10,095 nucleotides of DNA, taken from assembly GCA_014377915.1 (NCBI GenBank), contig JACMOT010000187.1, positions 1-10,095 on the forward strand. Reading direction: 5' to 3'. The stretch comes from Tardiphaga sp. (GTDB lineage Bacteria; Pseudomonadota; Alphaproteobacteria; Rhizobiales; Xanthobacteraceae). Position 1 is the first letter of the stretch. Each line of letters starts with the position of its first letter. Shown piece after piece: positions 1 through 7,506 of this stretch. Below the pieces are notes generated by a model. It did no database searches. It was given only the letters and a program-made list of their open reading frames with translations, and had not been told where the DNA came from. A program made the translations under genes and the position numbers.

Positions 1-1
1 C

Positions 2-2026
2 AAGATCAATCGCATCGGCAACAAGCTCGGCATTGCCAGCGCCGTTGGCATTCTGCTGTCGCTGACGATGACCACCAATCAGATCATCAGCGAAACCGCG
101 GTTGAGGAAGCCAGTCACCGCGCCGATGTGCAGCATCGGGTCGGTACCAGCGTGATCAAGGTCGAGTCGGAATTGCGCAACCTGCAACTGACCAACCGCG
201 GCGCCCAACTGGCCAGGAGCGTCGCGGAACTGAACCGCTTCATGGCTGCTTTTGAAGAAGCGATCGTGACGATCAACAACCATATGGACCAGGGTCTTGC
301 GATAGCGGTCAAGCCGGAGAACAGGGAGCGCCTCGGCAAGCTCAAGATTCTGGTCGCGGAGTACCGCGTTGCCACCAACGAACTCAGCAAGCTCCAGGCC
401 ACGGTGATCGGGCTCACCGAAACCCGCAACATGATTGCCGCCGACTGGAGCGGCAAGTTCAAGGCATTGATGACGTCGGACGCCGTGCTGGGCTCGGCGA
501 GTCACATCGAGGTCGAAAAGCAGTTGCTGGCCGCGGACGGCGCGCTGGTCGCGGTGCGGGCGGCCACCTGGCGGTTCGCGGCGACCGACGAGGTGAAGCT
601 CAAGGAAGACATCACCCTGCATGCGGCACTGGCTGGTGATGCGCTTGGCGAAGCACAGGCACTGCTTCGCTCGAAGGCGGCCCATGACGCCATCGACGCG
701 CTGGTGCTCGACGTGACGCGCTACGTGGCCGCGGCCGACGAGTCCGTCAGGGCAGAGGAGACCAAGGCGAACATCGTCAAGACCCGCACCGGCGTCATCA
801 CCGCCGAGGCCAACGGGATCATTCGTGAAGCGGTGTCCGCGCTGGAAAAGGGCATCGAGATCGTCAAGGTTGACGCGGCCCGCGAGCTGTTACAGGCGGG
901 CCGGATCAATCTCGGCCTGTCGGTGGCGGTGGTTCTTGCGCTAATCGGCTCGGTGGTTTTCGCCTTCCTCGGCGTGGCCCGTCCGATGACCCGGCTCAAC
1001 GGCGCCATGGGCCAGATGGCCGCTGGCGAACCCGACGTCGAAATTCCCGGCGCCAGCCGCGGCGACGAGGTGGGCGACATGGCCAGGACCATCACCGTGA
1101 TCCGCGCCAATGCCGAGCAGACGGCGCGCGACGAGGCCGATGTAAAAGCCACTCAGGAGCAGGCCACGGCGCGGCAGCGCAAGCAGGAGATGATCCAGAT
1201 GGCCAGTGATTTCGAGGGCGCCGTCGGACAGATTGTCGATGCGGTGTCGTCGGCCTCGACCGAACTCGAGGCTTCGGCCAGCACGCTGAGCGCGACCGCC
1301 GAGCGCTCGCAGGAGTTGACCACCATGGTGGCCGCGGCCTCCGAGGAAGCTTCCACCAATGTTCAGTCGGTCGCTCCCGCCACCGAGCAAATGGCATCGA
1401 CGGTCAATGAAATCAGCCGCCAGGTGCAGGAAGCCGCGCGCATGGCCGGAGATGCCGTGGAACAGGCGCGGAGAACCAATGATCGCGTCGGCGAACTGGC
1501 AAGGGCCGCCCAGCGCATCGGCGACGTGGTCGAACTGATCACCACCATTGCCGGCCAAACCAACCTGCCCGCGCTCAATGCGACCATCGAGGCGGCGCGC
1601 GCCGGCGAAGCCGGCCGCGGCTTCGCGGTCGTGGCCTCCGAAGTGAAGGCGCTAGCCGCGCAGACCGCCAGGGCGACCGGCGAGATCAGTACGCAGATAT
1701 CCGGCATCCAGGAGGCAACAAGGGAATCCGTCGGGGCGATCAAGGAGATCGGCGACACCATTGGCCGGATGTCAGAGATCGCATCGACCATCGCTTCGGC
1801 GGTGGAGGAGCAGGGCGCCGCGACCCAAGAGATCTCGCGTAACGTGCAGCAGGCCGCGCAGGGCACGATGCAGGTTTCGTCCAACATCACCGATGTGCAG
1901 CGCGGCGCCTCCGAGACCGGTTCAGCGTCGTCTCAGGTGTTTTCCGCCGCGCAATCATTATCGAGTGACGGCAACCGGCTCAAAGTAGAAGTCGGAAAAT
2001 TCCTTAGCGCGGTACGTGCCGCCTAG
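2..2026 (+). CDS. Methyl-accepting chemotaxis protein with long helical (HBM-like) periplasmic domain, 5' end outside window
   Basis: This is a transmembrane chemoreceptor that would sense a periplasmic ligand and control the CheA kinase through CheW. The frame is open from base 2, and the codons before the ATG at 68 encode a hydrophobic helix (visible residues 8-23, [12 protein letters not shown]). The ATG at 68 is therefore not the start, and the gene begins before the window. Residues below are numbered from base 2 (674 visible). Order: TM1 8-23; all-helical periplasmic domain about 24-300, with length and helical character fitting the HBM family; TM2 about 304-326; HAMP about 327-377, opening RPMTRLN; signalling domain 403-674, containing [21 protein letters not shown] methylation-type site [11 protein letters not shown] lies at E602-E603. 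There is no CheR-tethering pentapeptide; the C-terminus is AVRAA. Oddities are Pro459 in the N-terminal methylation helix and Pro523 in the tip motif QTNLPALN. The receptor class is certain; the HBM assignment is inference and the ligand is unknown. Confidence 0.95.
   Translation, partial: KINRIGNKLGIASAVGILLSLTMTTNQIISETAVEEASHRADVQHRVGTSVIKVESELRNLQLTNRGAQLARSVAELNRFMAAFEEAIVTINNHMDQGLAIAVKPENRERLGKLKILVAEYRVATNELSKLQATVIGLTETRNMIAADWSGKFKALMTSDAVLGSASHIEVEKQLLAADGALVAVRAATWRFAATDEVKLKEDITLHAALAGDALGEAQALLRSKAAHDAIDALVLDVTRYVAAADESVRAEETKANIVKTRTGVITAEANGIIREAVSALEKGIEIVKVDAARELLQAGRINLGLSVAVVLALIGSVVFAFLGVARPMTRLNGAMGQMAAGEPDVEIPGASRGDEVGDMARTITVIRANAEQTARDEADVKATQEQATARQRKQEMIQMASDFEGAVGQIVDAVSSASTELEASASTLSATAERSQELTTMVAAASEEASTNVQSVAPATEQMASTVNEISRQVQEAARMAGDAVEQARRTNDRVGELARAAQRIGDVVELITTIAGQTNLPALNATIEAARAGEAGRGFAVVASEVKALAAQTARATGEISTQISGIQEATRESVGAIKEIGDTIGRMSEIASTIASAVEEQGAATQEISRNVQQAAQGTMQVSSNITDVQRGASETGSASSQVFSAAQSLSSDGNRLKVEVGKFLSAVRAA
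1208..2026 (+). repeat. Paralogous repeat, copy 1: MCP signalling module
   Basis: These 272 codons plus stop encode the cytoplasmic signalling module of the first receptor. They align without indels to 3078-3896 in the second receptor. By hand, 228 of 272 residues match (about 84%), while many third codon positions differ. This looks like an old duplication, or a domain shared across a receptor family, held by purifying selection rather than a recent copy. Homology falls off upstream, in the HAMP and sensor regions. Confidence 0.85.
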
Positions 2027-2060
2027 AGTCTGATCCATTTCATATCAATCGTATCCTGGA

Positions 2061-2098
2061 AGCCGTTCACCACGCCGACATTGGCGTGGTGAACGGCT
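2061..2098 (+). terminator. Perfect 16-bp inverted repeat after the first receptor
   Basis: The left arm at 2061-2076 (AGCCGTTCACCACGCC) is exactly complementary to the right arm at 2083-2098, with a 6-nt loop, GACATT. The hairpin starts 34 nt after the stop codon at 2024-2026. A stem this long and GC-rich at a gene end most likely terminates transcription or protects the 3' end of the mRNA. No run of T follows on either strand, so it is not a textbook intrinsic terminator. The inverted repeat is directly visible; its role is inferred. Confidence 0.65.
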
Positions 2099-2204
2099 GA
2101 GCAGCACGGGTCGGAAGATGAACAAACTCGCTGGATCAGGTTCCAGCCGCGCGGAAATCCCGCATCAATCCACTATCGACCGTCACTAGAAGGGACGTTT
2201 CGTC

Positions 2205-3896
2205 ATGCTAGCCAGCCTGTCCATCCGTGCCAAGATCACGATCGTGGTCTCGTTCCTGTTGATTGTCTTGACCGTGATCGGATTGTCCGCGGTCAACCAG
2301 ATGCGGACCATCAACGCCAACGCTACCGATATCCAGACCAACTGGCTGCCGAGCGTGCGTTCGCTGAGCGCGCTGAAGACCGGGGTGTACTCCTACCGCA
2401 GCGCTATTCGGGCCCACCTGCTGCTGAAGACGGCGGAAGGCAAGTCGGCGGCGGAGAAGCGGATTGCATTGATCCTGGATGACAACAACAAGACCCGACG
2501 GACCTACGAAAAATACATCACCTCGGCTGGGGAGCGCGAGCTTTACGAATCCTGGATCAAGCAGTGGGACCTGTATCAGATCGCATCCCAGAAGGTATTG
2601 ACGCTGTCGCGCAGGGATATCGGCCGTAACGCGGATGAGGCCATCGATCTGAACGAAAACGAGGTTCACCCGTTCGGACAGCAGGGCGACGCTATTCTGA
2701 ACCGGGACATCGCGCTCAATGACAGCGGCGCCGATACGGCCGGAAAGGCTGCTACGGATACTTACAACGCCGCGTTCATGCTGATGGCCGTGGCTCTCGC
2801 GCTCTCCATCGTGATCGGAACCGGCCTCGCGATCTTTCTGGTGCGCGATGTCTCCCGGGGAATCGCCTCGATCGTGACGCCGATGCAGACGCTGGGCGCC
2901 GGCGATCTGACCGCCATGGTGCCGCATCAGGGCATGAAGACCGAGATCGGGGTGATGGCCGATACGTTGCAGATTTTCAAGCAGGCATTGATCGATAAGA
3001 AAGCGGCAGATGCCGCCGCGATTATCGATGCCGATGCCAAGATCGAACGCGGCCGTCGCGTCGATGGCATCACCCGCGATTTCGAAGCCATGATCGGCGA
3101 GATTGTCGAGACGGTTTCGTCGGCTTCCACCCAGCTCGAAGAGTCCGCCAACACCCTGTCCGCCACGGCCGAGCGCGCGCAGCAGCTCGCCACCGTGGTC
3201 GCGGCGGCGTCGGAAGAAGCGTCCACCAACGTTCAGTCGGTGGCCTCGGCGACCGAAGAGATGGCCTCGTCGGTCAACGAGATCAGCCGGCAGGTTCAGG
3301 ACTCCTCGACCATCGCCGATCAGGCCGTCGAGCAGGCGCGCAGGACCAATGAACGCGTGGGTGAGCTCGCCAAGGCGGCCGCGCGCATCGGCGATGTGGT
3401 TGAACTGATCAACAAGATCGCAAGCCAGACCAATCTACTGGCGCTCAACGCGACCATCGAGGCTGCGCGCGCGGGAGAAGCCGGCCGCGGCTTTGCCGTG
3501 GTGGCGTCGGAAGTGAAGGCGCTGGCCGAACAGACCGCCCGGGCAACCGGCGAGATTTCGGCACAGATCTCCGACATCCAGGCCGCGACCCGGGATTCGG
3601 TCGGCGCCATCAAGGACATTGGCGACACCATCGGCCGGATGTCTGAGATCGCCTCGACCATCGCCTCGGCGGTCGAAGAGCAGGGCGCGGCGACCCAGGA
3701 AATTTCGCGCAACGTTCAGCAGGCCGCCCAGGGCACGATGCAGGTGTCCTCGAATATCAGCGACGTGCAGCGCGGCGCATCGGAAACCGGTTCGGCCTCC
3801 TCGCAGGTCCTATCCGCCGCGCTATCGCTGTCGAGCGACAGCAGCCGCCTCAAGGTCGAAGTCAGCAGGTTCCTCGACGCGGTGCGCGCCGCATAG
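2205..3896 (+). CDS. Methyl-accepting chemotaxis protein with 4HB-type sensor domain
   Basis: This is a complete 563-aa inner-membrane chemoreceptor. The ATG is preceded by AAGGG at 2190-2194 with a 10-nt spacer, and TM1 follows directly, which supports this start. Order: TM1 about 9-31 ([20 protein letters not shown]); periplasmic domain about 32-189, whose length and WLPSVRSL motif fit the four-helix-bundle 4HB_MCP family; TM2 about 190-213; HAMP about 213-265; signalling domain 292-563 with the intact tip motif [20 protein letters not shown]. Two sites fit the classical methylation consensus: [10 protein letters not shown] (E351-E352) and [10 protein letters not shown] (E491-E492). No C-terminal NWETF-like pentapeptide is present. 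It follows another receptor with a near-identical output module but an unrelated sensor, and a hairpin lies between them, so it is probably transcribed from its own promoter within 2099-2187, though I could not identify one. The ligand is unknown. Confidence 0.97.
   Translation: MLASLSIRAKITIVVSFLLIVLTVIGLSAVNQMRTINANATDIQTNWLPSVRSLSALKTGVYSYRSAIRAHLLLKTAEGKSAAEKRIALILDDNNKTRRTYEKYITSAGERELYESWIKQWDLYQIASQKVLTLSRRDIGRNADEAIDLNENEVHPFGQQGDAILNRDIALNDSGADTAGKAATDTYNAAFMLMAVALALSIVIGTGLAIFLVRDVSRGIASIVTPMQTLGAGDLTAMVPHQGMKTEIGVMADTLQIFKQALIDKKAADAAAIIDADAKIERGRRVDGITRDFEAMIGEIVETVSSASTQLEESANTLSATAERAQQLATVVAAASEEASTNVQSVASATEEMASSVNEISRQVQDSSTIADQAVEQARRTNERVGELAKAAARIGDVVELINKIASQTNLLALNATIEAARAGEAGRGFAVVASEVKALAEQTARATGEISAQISDIQAATRDSVGAIKDIGDTIGRMSEIASTIASAVEEQGAATQEISRNVQQAAQGTMQVSSNISDVQRGASETGSASSQVLSAALSLSSDSSRLKVEVSRFLDAVRAA
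3078..3896 (+). repeat. Paralogous repeat, copy 2: MCP signalling module
   Basis: This is the partner of 1208-2026 and has exactly the same length (819 nt including the stop). The best-conserved blocks are the hairpin tip ([20 protein letters not shown]) and the C-terminal methylation helix through [17 protein letters not shown]. The most variable stretch is the segment after ISRQVQ (EAARMAGD in copy 1, DSSTIADQ here). The two copies lie 1870 bp apart in direct orientation, so recombination between them could in principle delete the second sensor. Confidence 0.85.
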
Positions 3897-4320
3897 TCCT
3901 GGCCGCTGACGTCTCCGGCGGAGGTCCGTTGGGAACGGCGGCACCTCAACTGGCTATACCGGACGCACCACACGCGCATTACAAATAGTTCATGTCGTTG
4001 CGATTGTTACTTTCGGCGGAAATTGTTGTTTGTCGGTCACGGTACCCGTCCATCCAGATAAAATATCGCGGAAGTGAACCGCCGTGAGCCGTCGGTCATT
4101 GGCTATTTGACGCAGGTCAGGTAGTTGTTGCACCGCAAGAAGCTTGTCGCCTGTGAGCAACCGAATTTTAACACCGCCACCGTTGAACGGATTAGGTTCC
4201 GGGGTGGATGCGGGCTGGTTGGCGTTCAGGTCGTTTGCGGCCGCGAGGTCCGGTTGATCGGATCGCGGTTGAAGTGTTCGCCTTGCCACATTTCGTTAAC
4301 GCATCGAGGGCTGCCTGTTC
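3897..4320. other. 424-bp intergenic region, lower in GC, without a convincing gene
   Basis: This gap separates the second receptor from the efflux operon and should hold the operon's promoter and any operator. The stretch around 3975-4050 is visibly AT-richer than the flanking genes. TTGACG at 4107-4112 resembles a -35 box, but no good -10 lies at 16-18 bp. Near the operon start there is an 8-bp palindrome, CGTTAACG, at 4294-4301, and CGGTTGA occurs twice, at 4251-4257 and 4266-4272. GAGGG at 4306-4310 is the likely ribosome-binding site of the permease. A reverse-strand frame over 3990-4289 encodes 99 codons from a GTG, but its codon use is unlike the neighbouring genes and no Shine-Dalgarno is seen, so I do not call it a gene. 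Confidence 0.5.
3921..3947 (+). terminator. Possible hairpin after the second receptor
   Basis: GAGGTCCGTT at 3921-3930 can pair with AACGG at 3934-3938 and ACCTC at 3943-3947, leaving a GGG loop and a 4-nt bulge (CGGC). It begins 25 nt after the stop codon, where a terminator would be expected. The bulge and the lack of a T run make this tentative. Confidence 0.3.
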
Positions 4321-7300
4321 ATGATCGCACTAGTACGCATTGCCCTGAGCCGGCCCTACACCTTTGTCGTGCTCGCTTTGCTGCTACTGATCGTCGGCCC
4401 CTTGGCCGCGCTACGGACTCCGACCGACATCTTCCCCGAGATCCGCATCCCGGTGATCGGCGTGATCTGGGGCTATACCGGCCTGCCGCCGGACCAGATG
4501 GCCGGCCGTATCACGACCCCGTTCCAGCGCGCGCTGACCACCACGGTCAACGACATCGAGCACATCGCCGCCAATTCCTATGCCGGCTTCGGCATCGTGA
4601 AGATCTTCTTCCAGCCCAATGTCGATATTCGCACCGCCAATGCCCAGGTCACGGCGATCTCGCAGACGCTGCTCAAGCAGTTGCCGCCGGGTGCGACGCC
4701 GCCGCTGATCCTGAACTATTCGGCCTCCACCGTGCCGATCATCAACATCGCGCTGTCCGGTGAAGGTTTCAACGAGCAGCAACTGCAGGATATCGCTTTC
4801 AACCAGTTGCGCACGCAACTGGTCACCGTTCCCGGCGCCGCGATCCCGTTCCCGTTCGGTGGCAAGCAACGCCAGGTGACGATCGATCTCAACCCCGGCG
4901 CGCTGCAGGCGCGTGGGCTGTCCGGCCAGGACGTCGCCAATGCGCTGGCCGCGCAGAACCTGATCACGCCGGTCGGCACCCAGAAGATCGGTAGCTTCGA
5001 ATACACCATCAACCTCAACAACTCACCGCTGAAGATCGAGGAACTCGGCAATCTGCCGATCCGCACCGTCAATGGTGCCATGGTCTATGTCCGCGACGTC
5101 GCCACGGTCCGCGACGGCAATTCCCCGCAGACCAATATCGTTCATGTCGATGGCAATCGATCCGTGCTGATGCAGGTGCTGAAGGCTGGTTCGGTCTCCA
5201 CGCTGGATATCATCTCCGGCATCAAGCAGAAGGTGATCGACTATACGCCGGCGCTGCCCGACGGCCTGAAGATCAGTTATATCGGCGACCAGTCAGGCTT
5301 CGTGCGCGGCGCCATTTCCGGCGTCGCGACCGAAGGTGCCATCGCCGCGCTGCTGACCTCGGTGATGATCCTGCTGTTCCTCGGCAGTTGGCGTTCCACG
5401 GTGATCATCGCGGTGTCGATTCCGCTGTCGATCCTCGGCGCCATCATCATGCTGTCAATGATCGGAGAGACGCTCAACATCATGACGCTGGGCGGTCTCG
5501 CGCTCGCGGTCGGTATTCTCGTCGACGACGCCACGGTGACCATCGAGAACATCAATTATCATCTCGAGAACGGCAAGGATGTCGAGCCGGCGATCATGGA
5601 CGGCGCCAACCAGATCGTGGTGCCGGCCTTTGTCTCGCTGCTGTGCATCTGCATCGTGTTCGTGCCGATGTTCTTCCTGTCGGGCATTGCCCGCTTCCTG
5701 TTCGTGCCGATGGCCGAAGCGGTGATGTTCGCGATGCTGTGGTCGTTCCTGCTGTCGCGCACCTTGGTGCCGACCATGGCCAAATATTTGCTGCGGAAGC
5801 ACGTGCACCACGCCGAGGGCGAACAGCCGCCAACGCGCAATCCACTGGTCAAGTGCCAGCGCGACTTCGAGGCACGCTTCGAGCGGTTTCGCGGCGGCTA
5901 TCATGGCCTGCTCGACCTGGCGCTGGCGCGGCGGCCGGTATTCGTCACCGGCTTTCTCACGGTCGTGGCCCTGTCGTTCCTGCTGGTGCCGTTTCTGGGC
6001 CGCAACTTCTTCCCGACCGTCGATGGCGGCAGCATCCTGATGCATGTCCGCACCCAAATCGGCACCCGGGTCGAGGAAACCGCCAACCAGTTCGCCGACA
6101 TCACCAAGGCGGTTCGCAACATCATCCCGCCGGACCAGATCGTCACCATGACCGACAATATCGGCATGCCGGTGTCGGGCATCAACCTGACCTACAACAA
6201 CACCGGCGTGATCGGTTCGCAGGATGGCGATTTCCAGATCAAGCTGAAGGAAGACCACAAGCCGACCGCGGACTATGTTCAGGCGCTGCGCGAACAGCTG
6301 CCGCGGCAGTTTCCCGGCGTCAGCTTCGCGTTCCTGCCCTCGGATATCGTCAGCCAGATCCTGAATTTCGGCGCGCCGGCGCCGATCGACCTGCAGATCC
6401 GCGGCAACAATCTGGCCGGTAACTTTGCCTATGCCAACAAGCTGCTGGGCCAGATCCGCCGGATCCCCGGTATTGCCGATGCGCGGCTGCAGCAGTCGCC
6501 GAACAATCCGGGCTTCAACATCGACGTCGATCGCACCCGTGCGCAATATGTCGGCCTGACCGAGCGCGACGTCACCAATTCGATGGTCGTCAACCTGGCG
6601 GGCTCGTCGCAGGTGGCGCCGACCTATTATCTCAATCCCGACAATGGCATCTCCTACTCGATCGTGATGCAGACGCCGCAATATCGGATGGATTCGCTGG
6701 GCGCGCTGGAAACGCTGCCGATCACCGCGGCGAACACCAGCGTCTCCCCGATGCTCGGCGGCATCGCCACCATCAAGCGTTCCGCCTCCAACGCCGTGGT
6801 GTCGCAATATGATATCCAGACCATGGTGCAGATCTATGCCACCACCCAGGGCCGCGATCTCGGCGCGGTGTCGAACGACATCTACAAGATGATCGACGCC
6901 ACCAAGGGCGACGTGCCGCGCGGCAGCAGCGTGGCGCTGCTCGGCCAGGTGGAGACGATGAATTCGGCCTTTTCCGGTTTGCTGTTCGGTCTGCTCGGCG
7001 CGGTGGTGCTGATCTATCTGCTGATCGTGGTGAACTTCCAGTCGTGGTCCGATCCGTTCGTGATCATCACCGCGCTGCCGGCCGCGCTCGCCGGCATCGT
7101 CTGGATGCTGTTCACCACCCAGACCACGCTTTCGGTGCCGGCCCTGACCGGCGCCATCATGTGCATGGGCGTCGCCACCGCCAATTCGGTGCTGGTGATT
7201 TCCTTCGCCCGCGAGCGTTATGCCATTCTCGGCGATCCGATCGCCGCCGCCTCCGAAGCGGGCTTCGTCCGGTTCCGCCCGGTGCTGATGACGGCGCTGG

Positions 7301-7506
7301 CAATGATCATCGGCATGGCGCCGATGGCGCTGGGGCTCGGCGAAGGCGGCGAGCAGAACGCCCCGCTTGGCCGCGCCGTGATCGGCGGCCTGATTTTCGC
7401 TACGATCGCGACACTGATGTTCGTGCCGGTCGTGTTCAGTATGGTCCACAAGAAGCAAGAGCCCGCGCCAGAGGCAGGCTCGCCGGAGTTTTCCCATGTC
7501 CACTGA
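4321..7506 (+). CDS. RND efflux transporter inner-membrane permease (AcrB/HAE-1-like)
   Basis: This 1061-aa proton-driven exporter matches the usual length of the family (about 1040-1060). GAGGG at 4306-4310 precedes the ATG by 10 nt, and the N-terminus (MIALVRIALSRPYTFVVLAL) is typical of RND permeases. Visible features: TM1 about 13-32; first periplasmic porter region with PTDIFPEI and ALTTTVNDIEHI; TM2-TM6 about 335-490, including GSWRSTVIIAVSIPLSIL and the proton-relay pair D402-D403 in GILVDDATVTIENI; cytoplasmic loop about 490-535; TM7 about 541-560; second periplasmic region; TM8-TM12 about 885-1042, with FRPVLMTALAMIIG, whose Arg and Thr match the AcrB TM11 relay region. The TM10 lysine of AcrB (Lys940) is replaced by A954 in GVATANSVLV. 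I recall this motif from a widespread alphaproteobacterial subgroup. The stop overlaps the downstream fusion-protein gene, so the two are co-translated. The substrate cannot be read from sequence. Confidence 0.96.
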   Translation: MIALVRIALSRPYTFVVLALLLLIVGPLAALRTPTDIFPEIRIPVIGVIWGYTGLPPDQMAGRITTPFQRALTTTVNDIEHIAANSYAGFGIVKIFFQPNVDIRTANAQVTAISQTLLKQLPPGATPPLILNYSASTVPIINIALSGEGFNEQQLQDIAFNQLRTQLVTVPGAAIPFPFGGKQRQVTIDLNPGALQARGLSGQDVANALAAQNLITPVGTQKIGSFEYTINLNNSPLKIEELGNLPIRTVNGAMVYVRDVATVRDGNSPQTNIVHVDGNRSVLMQVLKAGSVSTLDIISGIKQKVIDYTPALPDGLKISYIGDQSGFVRGAISGVATEGAIAALLTSVMILLFLGSWRSTVIIAVSIPLSILGAIIMLSMIGETLNIMTLGGLALAVGILVDDATVTIENINYHLENGKDVEPAIMDGANQIVVPAFVSLLCICIVFVPMFFLSGIARFLFVPMAEAVMFAMLWSFLLSRTLVPTMAKYLLRKHVHHAEGEQPPTRNPLVKCQRDFEARFERFRGGYHGLLDLALARRPVFVTGFLTVVALSFLLVPFLGRNFFPTVDGGSILMHVRTQIGTRVEETANQFADITKAVRNIIPPDQIVTMTDNIGMPVSGINLTYNNTGVIGSQDGDFQIKLKEDHKPTADYVQALREQLPRQFPGVSFAFLPSDIVSQILNFGAPAPIDLQIRGNNLAGNFAYANKLLGQIRRIPGIADARLQQSPNNPGFNIDVDRTRAQYVGLTERDVTNSMVVNLAGSSQVAPTYYLNPDNGISYSIVMQTPQYRMDSLGALETLPITAANTSVSPMLGGIATIKRSASNAVVSQYDIQTMVQIYATTQGRDLGAVSNDIYKMIDATKGDVPRGSSVALLGQVETMNSAFSGLLFGLLGAVVLIYLLIVVNFQSWSDPFVIITALPAALAGIVWMLFTTQTTLSVPALTGAIMCMGVATANSVLVISFARERYAILGDPIAAASEAGFVRFRPVLMTALAMIIGMAPMALGLGEGGEQNAPLGRAVIGGLIFATIATLMFVPVVFSMVHKKQEPAPEAGSPEFSHVH
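7485..7488 (+). promoter_or_regulatory. Ribosome-binding site inside the permease gene, for the fusion protein
   Basis: GGAG lies 7 nt before the ATG at 7496, within the last codons of the permease frame. It supports the overlapping start and suggests coupled translation, which would help match permease and adaptor amounts. Confidence 0.7.

Noticed and set aside
941..1558. 205-codon - strand frame over the first receptor.
   Set aside because: Antisense to the conserved HAMP and signalling region; composition typical of a shadow frame.
4107..4135. TTGACG followed by GC-mixed sequence as a promoter for the efflux operon.
   Set aside because: No acceptable -10 hexamer at 16-18 bp; the match to -35 alone is not enough.
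3990..4289. 99-codon frame on the - strand starting from GTG, in the gap before the efflux operon.
   Set aside because: No Shine-Dalgarno, codon use (TTA, ACA, GTA, ATA) unlike the neighbours, and no domain I recognise. Kept only as a remark in the intergenic entry.
4125..4763. 212-codon + strand frame crossing into the permease gene.
   Set aside because: Most of it overlaps the permease in another frame, and its protein is Arg/His/Pro-rich shadow sequence.
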